Positions 21,026-31,808 of a stretch of DNA of 64,000 bases are shown in pieces (position 1 is the first letter of the stretch; each line of letters begins with the position of its first letter). Source of the DNA: Orobanche coerulescens (Eukaryota > Streptophyta > Magnoliopsida > Lamiales > Orobanchaceae); assembly GCA_033398695.1 (NCBI GenBank), contig JAWKAU010000035.1:744001-808000 (forward strand), written 5' to 3'. Position numbers and translations under genes: made by a program. The notes below the pieces were generated by a model, which did no database searches, was not told the DNA's origin, and saw nothing but the letters and a program-made list of their open reading frames with translations.

Positions 21026-24000
21026 GTGGGTGCTCGGACTTCCATTCCAGCGCCTAGGGAACCGAGTGTGAATCAAGGATCATTTGCTTCTCAATCTCCG
21101 CCGAGTGCTAGTCGAGGGAGAGGACGGGGTCAGCCCGCTAAGGGGGGAGCTTCCAGTGTCGGCTCAGCCCACCCGCGTGTCTATGAGATGCGGAGAGCCG
21201 ATGACCCAGCGGCTACCGTGGCGATAGGTACCGTTCATATTCTTTCTCATCCTGTCAGTGTGCTTTTCAATTCTGGTGCTACGCATTCGTTCATATCTCT
21301 GGATTGTGTGCGCCGTTTGAGTCTCGACTGTTTGACGCCTTGTGAGCCCTTCATCGTTAAGCTTCCTAGCGGTGATAGGATCGTTGGTGATCAGGAGGTT
21401 CGAGACTGTTCTGTATTTATTCGTGAGAGGGCTTGGCCCTCTAATCCTATTGTTGTGGGTATTGAGGGTGAGGACTTAATTCTCGGGGATGATTGGCTCG
21501 AGCGGCATGGTGCAATCATGAACTACCACACGAGGATCATCACCATGTTAGCCGAAGACGGCACCGAGCACTCTTTCGCCGGGCGAAAGAGGGGGAACCA
21601 GAAATTCATTATTAACGCCTTGAAGGCGATGAGACTCCTGCGAAAGGGGTGTACTGGCTATTGGTGCTACGCCTTGAAGGCGGAGAGTGGTGGAGTCGAG
21701 CTTTCATCGATTCCAATCGTTAGCGAGTTTCCTGATGTATTTCCTGACGAGTTACCGGGATTGCCACCGGATCGTGAGGTCGAATTTGCTATAGAGTTAG
21801 AGCCGGGTGCGGCTCCTATTTCGAAGGCACCATATCGCATGGCACCTTCAGAGATGTCCGAGTTGAAGAAGTAGTTGAGTGAGCTTCTTGAGTCGAGGTA
21901 TGTTCGACCGAGCGCCTCGCCTTGGGGCGCACCGGTCCTGTTTGTGCGGAAGAAGGATGGTTCACTACGTTTGTGTATCGACTATTGCGAACTAAACAAG
22001 GTGACCATCAAGAACAAGTATCTTCTGCCGAGAATTGATGACTTGTTCGATCAGTTGCAGGGAGCTGCGGTATTCTCAAAGATTGATTTGAAATCGGGGT
22101 ACTATCAGCTCCGGGTGAGAGAGTCCGATGTGCCGAAAACAGCTTTTCGGACGAGATACGGACATTATGAGTTTGTAGTTATGCCGTTCGGGTTAACTAA
22201 TACGCCGGCGGTGTTCATGTAGTTGATGAACAAAGTCTTTATCGAGTATTTGGATAAGTGTGTCGTCGTCTTCATTGATGATATTCTTATTTATTCGAGG
22301 AACGATGAGGAGCATGCCCATCATTTGCGAGTAGTGTTCTACATTTTGAGGACCAAGCAACTCTATGCGAAGTTCTCGAAGTGTGAGTTCTGGCTGAAGG
22401 AAGTGATGTTTTTAGGTCACGTGATTTCAGCCGAGGGGGTTCGTTTGGACCCGCAGAAGATCGAGGCAGTGTTAGATTGGGCACCGCCCAAGAATGTGAG
22501 GGAGCTCCGTAGTTTCTTGGATTTGGCTGGCTACTATCGTAGGTTCGTCGAGGGTTTCTCGAAACTAGCTCGGCCACTTACGCAGTTGCTCCAGAAATCC
22601 GAGAAGTTCGTCTGGAATGACGAGAGGCAGTCGAGTTTTGAGGAACTGAAGAAGCGTTTGACTTCAGCCCCGGTTTTGGCGTTGCCATGTGGCAACGAGG
22701 GTTTTGCCGTTTATAGCGATGCTTCGGGTCAGGGTCTTGGGTGCGTATTGATGCAGCACGGCAAGACCATTGCCTATGCGTCGAGACAGTTGAGGCCATA
22801 TGAGCTGAACTACCCTACTCATGATTTGGAGTTAGCGGCAGTCGTTTTTGCGCTCAAGATTAGGCGTCACTATCTTTTCGGCTCTGCATGTCAGATTTTT
22901 ACCGATCATAAAAGTCTGAAATACATATTTACTCAGCGGGAGTTGAATATGAGGCAGAGGGGGTGGTTAGAGCTGATTAAGGATTATGACCTTGAAATCC
23001 TTTATCATCCGGGCAAGGCGAACATCGTGGCCGACGCCTTGAGTCGGAAACCGGTTGCGTTGCGAACGCTTGAGATCCTTACGTCTTAGTCTGAGCTTCG
23101 GCGGGCTTTGATCGAGTTAGATGTTGAAGTTTTGTTGCCTGGAGCCGTCGGGCAACTTCGTGCTTTAGAGATTTCGTCGTCTTTGATCGATGAAATTAAG
23201 CTGAAGCAGTTAGAGGATCCGATGATTACTCAAATCCGAGAGAACATTCTTAAAGGAAGGTCTCCTGGGTTTGTGATTCACGAGGATGGTGTTTTGAGAT
23301 TCCATAGTCGGCTTTGTGTGCCGAACGACTTAGAGTTGAGGCAGAGTATTTTACGGGAGGACCATGCTACACCTTATTCCGTTCATCCTGGTTCGAGTAA
23401 GATGTACAAGGACCTGAGAAGGAATTTCTGGTGGAATGATATGAAGGAAGAGGTCGCACAGTTTGTAGCGAGATGTTTGACTTGCCAGCAGGTCAAAATC
23501 GAGCATCAGCGACCGGATGGGTTATTGCAGTCACTTCCCGTTCCGGAATGGAAATGGGAAGATATATCGATGGATTTCATTACGAGTTTGCCGAGATCGA
23601 GGTCGGGCATGAATATGGTATGGGTGAATGTTGATCGCCTGACCAAGTCGGCACAATTTCTGGGCATCAAGGACACTTGGGGCCCGGAGAAGTTAGCTCG
23701 TGTGTTTATCGCACAGATTGTGAGGCTTCACGGTACTCCGAAGTCTATTGTGTTGGATCGCGATGGCCGTTTTGTATCGCACTTCTGGCAGGCGGTGCAT
23801 AAGGCGTTGGGTACCCGTTTGCGTTTGAGTACCTCCTTTCATCCTCAGTCAGATGGACAGTCGGAACGCACTATCCAGACGTTCGAGGATTTGTTGCGTG
23901 CTTGTGCTCTAGATTGGAGCAGTGACTGGGAGGAGCATTTGCCATTAATCGAATTCACGTACAACAATAGTTGGCACGCGTCGATTCGGATGGCACCGTA

Positions 24001-24613
24001 TGAAGCACTTTATGGGCGGCGATGTCGATCACCGATTTGTTGGAATGAGGCGTCCTATTTGGTCGGGACCGAGCTGGATGTCGTTTTAGAGACGAGGCGG
24101 AAGATAGAATTAATTCGGGAACGGATGTTGACTGCCCAGAGTCGACAGAAGTCGTATGCCGACGTCCGTCGTCAACCTTTGGAATTCGAGGTGGGAGACC
24201 ACGTTTTGCTAAAGGTGTCGCCGACAAAGGGAGTTTTTCGTTTCGGGAAGAAAGGGAAGTTGAGTCCGAGATTTATTGGACCCTTTGAGATTCTTGAGCG
24301 AGTCGGTGGGTTGGCATACCGTTTAGCGTTACCTCCAGCCTTGAGTCATGTTCATAGCGTTTTTCATGTTTCCCAGCTGAGGAAATATGTCCCGGATCCT
24401 AGTCACGTCATCGATTATGGTGAGATTGATGTCGCCGAGGATATTACTTTTGAAGAGCGTCCTTTGAAGATTTGGGAGCATCGTGAGAAATGACTGAGGC
24501 ATAAGACCATCCCTCTGGTCAAGGTGCAGTGGTCGAGACACGGTGTTGAGGAGGCAACTTGGGAAACCGAGGATAGCATGCGTGCTAGGTACCCTGAGTT
24601 GTTTGTTTCTTAA
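21026..24613 (+). pseudogene. B: Pol polyprotein (PR, RT, RNase H, INT, chromodomain)
   Basis: One reading frame runs the whole length, interrupted only by TAG at 21872, TAG at 22220, TAG at 23087 and TGA at 24491, and ends at TAA 24611-24613. Domains in order: protease ([16 protein letters not shown], active-site Asp changed to Asn), RT ([27 protein letters not shown]), RNase H ([26 protein letters not shown]), integrase (HPGSSKMYKDL, CLTCQQVK, ISMDFITSLPR, LDRDGRF, HPQSDGQSERTIQ) and chromodomain (VQWSRHGVEEATWETED). Comparison with A and C shows that the three TAGs replace CAG and the TGA replaces CGA. No frameshift is needed across this 3.6 kb. Confidence 0.95.
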
Positions 24614-24637
24614 AGTTTCGGGACGAAACTTATTTTT

Positions 24638-24649
24638 AGAGGGGTAGAA
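24638..24649 (+). other. B: polypurine tract
   Basis: AGAGGGGTAGAA directly precedes the 3' LTR and would prime plus-strand synthesis. A, C and E have equivalent tracts at 7886-7897, 31797-31808 and 62949-62962 (minus strand). Confidence 0.9.
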
Positions 24650-24893
24650 TGTAATACCCGCATTTTTTCCTTCCCTTGTATTTTCTTTTTCGGTGTATTT
24701 CTCGGTCGTAGTGACCCTCGTGTACCGCTAAGTGTATCTTTCCCGTCATCTATTGATCTGATTCTCGTTAATGCTGTGCGGAACCACCATTTTGGGGTTA
24801 CCGTGGAACCATTTTACGTTATGATGCGTTTTGAGATATTCCATTTGATGTTTCGTTCATATTCCAGTGTTTGGACCGTTTATATCCCGTACC

Positions 24894-25410
24894 TAGCGCA
24901 CGCTAAATTTTCCGCATAGCGCACACTAGAGGCCCCTTAGTAGCGCACGCTACGTTTACTTCGTAGCGCGCGCTAGCGAGTTAGCCCTGGGGATGGCAGT
25001 TCTGTTCCCAGCCCTCTGGACTATCGGATTAGCGCACGCTACTTTGTCTAGCGCACGCTAATGATGGGAGACTAGCGCACGTTAAGTTGTTTGGTAGCGC
25101 GCTATCGTGGTATCGATCTTGGGCCAGTTTACTCCGAACTTCGATCAGTGCGGTAGCGCCGCGCTACGTTTATGCGATAAGCGCGCACTAACGGGTCGGG
25201 TGAGTTACGGTCGATTAACCACGGACTCGGTGATGTCCGGGTAGCGCCGCTATTGGTCGATAGCGCGCTCTGAGAGGTTATTAGCGCACGCCTACGTTTG
25301 AGTAGCGCACGCTAACGCCGTAAATCGCTCTTTGGACTGGGACGCTAACTGTATGGATTGGAATATTATTCCGTTAGCGCACGCTAACCTTGAGGTATTA
25401 GCGCGCGCTA
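24894..25410. repeat. B: palindrome array, 3' LTR
   Basis: Copies of TAGCGCACGCTA start at 24894, 24917, 24941, 24964; 25030, 25049, 25073, 25095; 25154, 25178; 25242, 25261, 25282, 25303; and 25375, 25399. Steps inside groups are 19-24 bp; the TATA box follows at 25422. Confidence 0.92.
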
Positions 25411-26046
25411 ACACTCCCTGGCTATATAAACCAGGGAGTTGACCGAGATAAAGGTATTTTTTCATTTCTTCCTCCTCTCCGTGGCTAAGGCGATTCCGGG
25501 CGATTTTCTTGGCGATTTCTTCCTCCAATCATCTCATCCAACATCTTCCTTGAGTTTTTGGTGTGTTATAACAACATCAACACGGATCTTTCATCCTAAT
25601 CCAAGGTAAAATCTCTTAGAACCCTACTTTTGGATAAATTGGGGGTTTGGGGATTTTCATCCGATTCGTCCCGTTTTGTTGGTGGATTCATGATGGATAT
25701 GATTAATCTTGTTGATATCATTAGTTTTCCTACGGATTCATGGTATATTTTCATAGTTTTGCGAAATCAGGAGGGTTTGGTTGTGGTCCGCCCTCGTTGT
25801 TATTTTTATACAAATATACATGAATCGTAGGCGGGTTTCCGGGTGTATTCCGTTTCCATAATCGTTTAGAAGTGGTTGTGATTGTGTTATTCGAATCGTT
25901 AGGTTCATTTCCGCCGGTTTCTCGCGGTCGTGTTCGATCCTTCAGTCCCGTTCGTGTCACCGTCTATTTGATCGAGGCAAGTACCCTTATGAACTTACAA
26001 TCTTAACGTAGTAGTATTGCATGAGACTTGTGTGTGTGTGTATGCT

Positions 26047-26173
26047 CACTATGGGTTAGATCCGACGGGGTCTCGGTAGGGGTCCACGGAGGGGTGGATC
26101 CGCGAGCTTGCTTTTAACCACTATGGGTTAGATCCGACGGGGTCTCGGTAGGGGTCCACGGAGGGGTGGATCC
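26047..26173. repeat. B: 55-bp pair in the LTR
   Basis: An exact 55-bp repeat occurs at 26047-26101 and 26119-26173 (CACTATGGGTTAGATCCGAC...). Related pairs are in A's LTR (about 6430-6545) and C's LTR (about 30245-30365), so the pair is ancestral and was lost from B's 5' LTR. Confidence 0.88.
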
Positions 26174-26750
26174 AGGGTTAATTGTGGTGCATTTTACAAA
26201 TGTGATTTGACTATTGCATTTCCGGAAATGAGTGTTTTGGAATTATGTTTTCTTGATTGCATGCATTTACTATATGTGTAAGATGCAAGTCGTTCATTTG
26301 GTTACTTGTACTAGCGTAATTGCTAACCCCTCTGGGGACCTGTTTTGGGGAAATTCATTTTATGAATTTCAGGTCAGGTTCATCGAGACGAGCGGGCGCT
26401 GGACCAGTATGCGGATGATGGTTGTGCGTGATGATTGTGCACGAGTAGTGTCTTATTGCCTTTTTATCTTTTTACTTTTTGTGGTCTTTAAACTAATAGA
26501 AGTACTCGAGTACTTAAGAATTTTTACTCGTCTGGATTGTATTGTTGTTTATTATGTTTGTGTCGAATTATGGGGTTACGTTTGACCGGTTGAACCGGGT
26601 GGATTATTTTGTTTGGCGTCTTTATGACGAAGTGTTATTCTGTTGTTTCTGTGAGTCGATGAGTATGATGTTTGTTCAGCCTGGTGGGTCCCATATAGGG
26701 ATTCACGGTGCTGTAATATACCTCGAATATCTTGGGGGTGTTACACTTCT

Positions 26751-27082
26751 CGAGAGGCAATTTCCACCCAGAACCCACATCTTGGCCCCGAGCCAGAAGC
26801 CTTTCAAGGTCTCCAAAAGCACCGTCGTCGTCGCCGTGAAGGAGGGGAAGGAGTTGCGGATCGGCCACCTTAGTGATTAAAAGAGTAGGGTAAGAATAAA
26901 AAAAACAATCCCTCATATATATATATATATATATGTATACTGGAGACTGAGAAAGACGGGAGAAAGGAGAAAAGCAGGGCGGTGCAAAAACTAAATCAAG
27001 ATGATGCACAATCAGGGTTACGTATTTTAATGTTAAATGGATGTGTACTAATAAGCCATTTATTTAAAGCCTGGTTTGGGTT

Positions 27083-27148
<66 letters not shown>

Positions 27149-27660
27149 GTAGTTGGGTTTTATTCGACCCAACAAGGTTCGACTATAAATTAACCGAGTA
27201 AAAACGGATCAATTTGAGATTCATTATTCAGTCCCGTGGTTCGATTATCCAATTAATCGTTGCGACACATAACACCAATACTAACTCGCTAATATATTAG
27301 TCTAATGTCTCCGCTCGATATTTTAATCAGCTAGCTAAACGAAATAAAAATGAAACAAATCAGTAAAAAAAATTAATACCTTCAAAATTTCAATTTAAAA
27401 ATTCCTGGATATTACACATAATTATTGGCACCTTTTATTCTATCCAGATAATTATTTTAAATTACTATTTTTAATTTTTAATTTTATAAATATTATAGTT
27501 TTTTTTAATTTATTCATATCAAATCTAATTAAAAAGTATTACTTCTGAATAAATGTCATACTCCACTTCAATCAAAATTAATTAGTTCTCAAGTAAAAGA
27601 TTATTTAATTTTAATTTTACATAAAAAAAATATGAAGTTTTTTTTAAATAGTACATCTAC
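26751..27660. other. CACTA interior right of B
   Basis: 26751-26880 is GC-rich and continues the captured fragment across B's insertion site; its product is not recognised. The rest is AT-rich, with AT microsatellites at 26917-26934 and 27086-27147. No gene is seen. Confidence 0.6.
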
Positions 27661-27843
27661 GGCAACAGTGTGTCATAAAATATTATAGCATGTAACACTT
27701 TGCTACTAAGGCAACACTTTGTAAACATATACAGCAACATCAAAAAAGTAATGTTGCAGCAGGTAAAAATTTTAGAGCTACTACAACATTTTTTAGCGCA
27801 ACACTAACAAAATCTGTTGTCGTAGGCCATCTATGGCGTAGTG
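27661..27843. repeat. CACTA right subterminal repeats and TIR
   Basis: GGCAACAGTG, GTAACACTTTG, GGCAACACTTTG, AATGTTGCAGCAGG and GCAACACTAAC precede the right TIR, whose outer end reads GGCGTAGTG. Confidence 0.85.
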
Positions 27844-27846
27844 ACT

Positions 27847-29674
27847 CCAGTACGACAACACTGGATGGGAGAACATAAAATACGACTGGAGATAAAACAC
27901 AGTATCACGCTTGCCCATCATCTTCGTGCCGACCCGATACCTGCCTGTCCGCTCACCTGGAACCTGAAATACATAAAAAGTATTTCCCCCATAAAGGGGT
28001 TAGCCGTCGAATAGCTAGTGCAAGTTTATCGAATATGAAATACAATACTCCTCGACAATAAAGTAAAGGTAACTGTCAATTCATAAATTCAAGACTAGTA
28101 TTCCGGAATAACTAAATCTCATAGCATCACATCAATACATACATGATCAACCGTGGAACCGCACCAGAGGCTACGGAACCCTCAGAGGACTCGTCGGTCC
28201 ATCCCAGAGTGGTTAACTCATATGATCCGTAGAATTGCACCAGAGGCTACGAAACCCTCAGAGTACCCGTCGGCCCATCCCAAAGTGGATATAATTAAAC
28301 ATGCCATTCATATATTTTACTTTCAAAGTCAAGAACGTACAATCATAAAAATATACTTGCCTTTGAGACATCGAGAAATCGAACGGAAAAGAGTATGAGT
28401 TAGGTAGGTCCAAGAACGCACTTTCGATACCTAAACGATTCGTAAGGGATATGATAATCAATAATCCATACTCATAACTCACAAAGAAACTCCCAAAACC
28501 CGTCTACGATTCACGAAAATATAAGGGTAAATAACTAGAGGTTGGAAAATCGCCCAAACCCTCACAAGTCCGAACACTGCACAACCCAATCTGTAAAATC
28601 GTAGGAAAATCATGTATACGGGATAGATGCATCATAATCTCAAGATTCTCAAGCTTCAAAACTGATAAAGCGGATGAATCTAAGAAAAACCCCAAAATTC
28701 CCAAAAATTAGGGTTCTAAGGATTTTTACCTTGATTTGGAAGATAGAATGGATTAGATGTTGTGAAATCTTTGTTCTTCAACCAAAGATGTTGATATCTG
28801 AAGAAGGATCGCCTTCAAACTCTCCAAATCGCCGAAACCCGCTGCTCTCAATCGGAAAAGTGAGAAGAATGAGAAAAATGACGAAATGGAAGTCAACTGT
28901 CCAATATATACTCGCCCAGTCTAGCACACGCTACGCCTCTAATATTAGCATGCGCTAGCGGGGTCACCGGGTAGTCCAGTGGCTTCTGTCGGCCCCGTTA
29001 GTATACTATTGCCTCTAATATTAGCACACGCTACGCCTCTAGTATACTATTGCGTGCGGTAACCGCCTTCCTTTACCGTGCGCTAGATGAAAATTAGCGT
29101 GCGCTACCTGGAAAATGGTGTCCATAAATTAGAGTCCAGAACCTACTGTCCTCTACCCTGCTTGAGTCTTAGCGTACGCTACCGTGATAATTTAGCGTGC
29201 ACTACGCAGCACTTATAGCGTGCGCTAGCCGAAGCCTAGCGTACGTTACCTGATAGTCCAGACAACCTGACAACTTCACTACCTCTGCCGACCCAGCCCG
29301 TTAGCGTGCGCTACGGATGTATTAGCGCGCACTACTGACCATGAATAGAGTGCGCTAGCTAACTCCTAGCGTGCGTTAATTGCTAGTCTAGAGAGCAGGA
29401 TGAGTTACTAGTTCTGACCTGGCTGGTCCTTTAGCGCGCGCTACGGCTGAAAGCTAGCATGCGCTACTCAAGAAGAATTAGCGTGTGTTAGCCTAGACTT
29501 AGCGTGCGCTATTTCTCTGACCCAGAACACTTACGCAAGGTCTAAACAACACGATCATGATCCAAACAAGGTACGAAACTCTATAACAATATCGACAACA
29601 TCACAAAGAGTTTACAGAGCGACAAAATAGGAAGAACGGAAAGGTCAAACAGTTAGTACAAAGTACGTATTATA
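27847..29674 (-). repeat. A: 5' LTR, outer part
   Basis: It continues the LTR interrupted at 13023 and matches 6108-7885 closely. It includes the palindrome array (28920-29515) with one motif group more complete than in the 3' LTR. It ends TATTATA, followed by the TSD GTAAC. Confidence 0.9.
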
Positions 29675-29679
29675 GTAAC

Positions 29680-31796
29680 ACCCCCAAGACATTCAAGGCA
29701 TATTACAGCGCCATGGACCCAACCCCTTTGAGTCCACAAGGCTAACACACATCTCAACCACCCAAGACCAATGACAACCACTACAAAACAAACACACCGA
29801 CACTTTGTTAAACAGATTGTTCCCAAAAAACATTACTCAACAACCAAACATTCTTCCGAAACTGGGTTCAGAAACAACACAAATAAAATGAAGGAAGTAC
29901 TCGAGTACTAAAGCAAATAATACAATAATAAAATCTGGGCGATAGGACATGACTCAATCGACCAACTGAACAGTCCACTCTTGCCCATCATTCTCGTATT
30001 TGCCGCGCGCTCGCTCGTCCCTTTGACCTGTACCTGAAATGCAAAACTATTTCCCCCATTTAAGGGGTTAGCGTCAATTGCTAGTGCAAGTATAATACCA
30101 TTTAAACTACCATTCTAATCATATGAAATATGCGCCAAAATAATTTTAGAAAACATTAATATTCCGGAATCTTACGGTGCTCATGCACAAAACATAGTTC
30201 TCCAACAAAATATTTCAAATGTTAACCGTTGGTACGAGACTCACGGCCACTGCACCGCACAGAGGCCCCGTCGGATCATCCCTGTGTGGTAAACCCCAGT
30301 TCATGATATGCATACAAACGACACTACATATCCCCAGAGGCCCCGTCGGACCGATCCCTAGGTGAACATACGCATTCACATCTACAACATACACGCAAAG
30401 CCATAAATTAAATACTAGAATATGCACACAAATGTAAAGTACTTTCCTTTGAGACATCTTCGACGAGAGGGGAAATAAACGACGACTAGAACTGACCTGG
30501 AATGACCACGTCTGCTCCTAAACACAAGGTTAACACGAATCACTCCTAAACGACTATAATAACCGAACGGAATACGCCCACAACCCCGATTACTAATCAT
30601 GACAATACACGTACGATCAACACGGGCGAGGGTTTTCACAAAATCTCCCCAAATCAACAACTCACGGACTTAACTAAACGGAAATGAATTGGGAATCACC
30701 CAATAATAATAATCGATAAGAAGTATAGCAACGCGAACGAACAATTCGAGTTTGAAAGGATAATTCCCAAAACCCCCCAAAATTGACAAAATTAGGGTTC
30801 TAGGCCAAAATACCTTGAATTCGAACGGAGTAGGATGATTTCGTTGTTGATAATATGCTCCCACAATATTACGGTTATGGAAGATGATGATATCTCACTG
30901 GGATCTTCACAAGTCGCCCAAAATCACCGGAAATCACCCAAGGAATTAGAAGAGATGAAAAATGACGAATAGGGAGTTGTTGGGTCCTACATATACTAAG
31001 TATAATTAGCGTATGCTAATCCTTCAATTAACACGCGCTATTGGGGTCACCGGGGAGTCCAATAGTTCCTGCCTGATGTCATTAGCGTGCGCTACGTAGC
31101 ACTTAGCGCACGCTATCTGATCATTTAACGTGCACTAGGAACCTACTAGCGCGTGCTACCTACTAGTTAGATCCCAGAGTTCAGAGTCCAGAACCTACTG
31201 TCCCCTGAAATACCCAAATATTAGCGCGCGTTACCGTGATGCTAGCGGGCGCTACTGCAGTACAGCTAGCATGCGTTAACCTCATCACGTAGCGTGCGCT
31301 ATAGACTCTCAATCCCAGTCCAGTTCCTTCTGTACCGCCTTCACACTACCAGTTAGCGTGCGCTAACCGGAAGATAGCATGCGCTATCGGTACACAATTT
31401 AGCGTACGCTATGAAGGAAATGTAGCGTGTGTTACACCTCACGCACAGGTGACAGAATCGCCTCAAGAAAAAAAAAATCCAATGTAACAACGATCCGAAA
31501 ATCACAATATGACATTGAAATGCTGAACTGAAGTTCACAACATTAAAATTCTATTTCGCGGACTTGTAGGAACAAAGAAACGATATAATAGAACGAGTTT
31601 TCTGAAAATCGAACGTACATGTGACGAACATCATAACATAAAGCGAAACACGTAAAAACACCTCCTAACTCGTCCAAAAGGGAAAACACCAAGAACAAAA
31701 TAGTTTCAGAACGTCGAAACAGTTACAAGCAAGTCGCTAAAAATAGACATACACCAAAAATAGAAACTGCTAAATATAGAAAGTATGGATATTACA
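29680..31796 (-). repeat. C: 3' LTR, main part
   Basis: It continues TGTAAC (5849-5854) with ACCCCCAAGACATTC and ends GATATTACA next to the polypurine tract TTCTCCCCCTCT. It is related to but clearly diverged from A and B: shared termini, the duplicated pair near 30245-30365 and the same palindrome array. Confidence 0.88.
31007..31434. repeat. C: palindrome array in LTR U3
   Basis: Motifs related to TAGCGTGCGCTA start at 31007, 31029; 31083, 31104, 31126, 31147; 31222, 31243, 31267, 31290; and 31354, 31375, 31400, 31423. Steps are 21-25 bp and the groups of four recur every 132-139 bp. A TATA-like sequence follows in element sense at about 30988-30996. Confidence 0.9.
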
Positions 31797-31808
31797 TTCT
31801 CCCCCTCT

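Larger units (their letters stand above)
17810..26745 (+). mobile_element. Chromovirus B (Tekay/Del type), full length
   Basis: Complete structure: 5' LTR 17810-19755, PBS 19761, gag, zinc knuckles, PR-RT-RH-INT-chromodomain, PPT 24638-24649, 3' LTR 24650-26745. The TSD CTTCT is exact at 17805-17809 and 26746-26750. It is inserted in the captured MAPKKK fragment inside the CACTA element and is the innermost, youngest insertion of the stack. All six stop codons I can place in gag-pol and several frameshifts make it non-autonomous. LTR termini are TGTAATACC and GGTGTTACA. Confidence 0.95.
24650..26745 (+). repeat. B: 3' LTR
   Basis: 2,096 bp, TGTAATACC...GGTGTTACA. It is longer than the 5' LTR because it keeps the 26047-26173 duplication. 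Differences from the 5' LTR cluster in the palindrome array (25100-25320), including many 1-bp indels. Confidence 0.95.
13024..27843. mobile_element. CACTA (En/Spm-type) element carrying host gene fragments
   Basis: The left end reads CACTACGCCATAGATGGCC and the right end is its reverse complement, so the terminal inverted repeats of at least 22 bp start with CACTA. The 3-bp TSD ACT lies at 13021-13023 and 27844-27846, and the flanks join to rebuild A's LTR. Subterminal GCAACACTT repeats occur at both ends in both orientations. No intact TNPA or TNPD gene is seen, so it looks non-autonomous. It contains kinase gene fragments and chromovirus B; without B it is about 5.9 kb. Confidence 0.93.
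5855..29674 (-). mobile_element. Chromovirus A (Tekay/Del type), split by a CACTA element
   Basis: The element runs from its 3' LTR (5855-7885) through pol and gag to its 5' LTR (12777-13023 plus 27847-29674). A 5-bp TSD GTAAC is present at 5850-5854 and 29675-29679, which proves one insertion event despite the 14.8-kb CACTA element inside the 5' LTR. Without that insertion A would be about 9.0 kb. Coding regions carry frameshifts and stops. A lies six bases inside the terminus of C's 3' LTR. Confidence 0.9.

Noticed and set aside
27086..27147. AT dinucleotide run as a regulatory or origin element
   Set aside because: It is a plain microsatellite within AT-rich CACTA DNA with no further structure.
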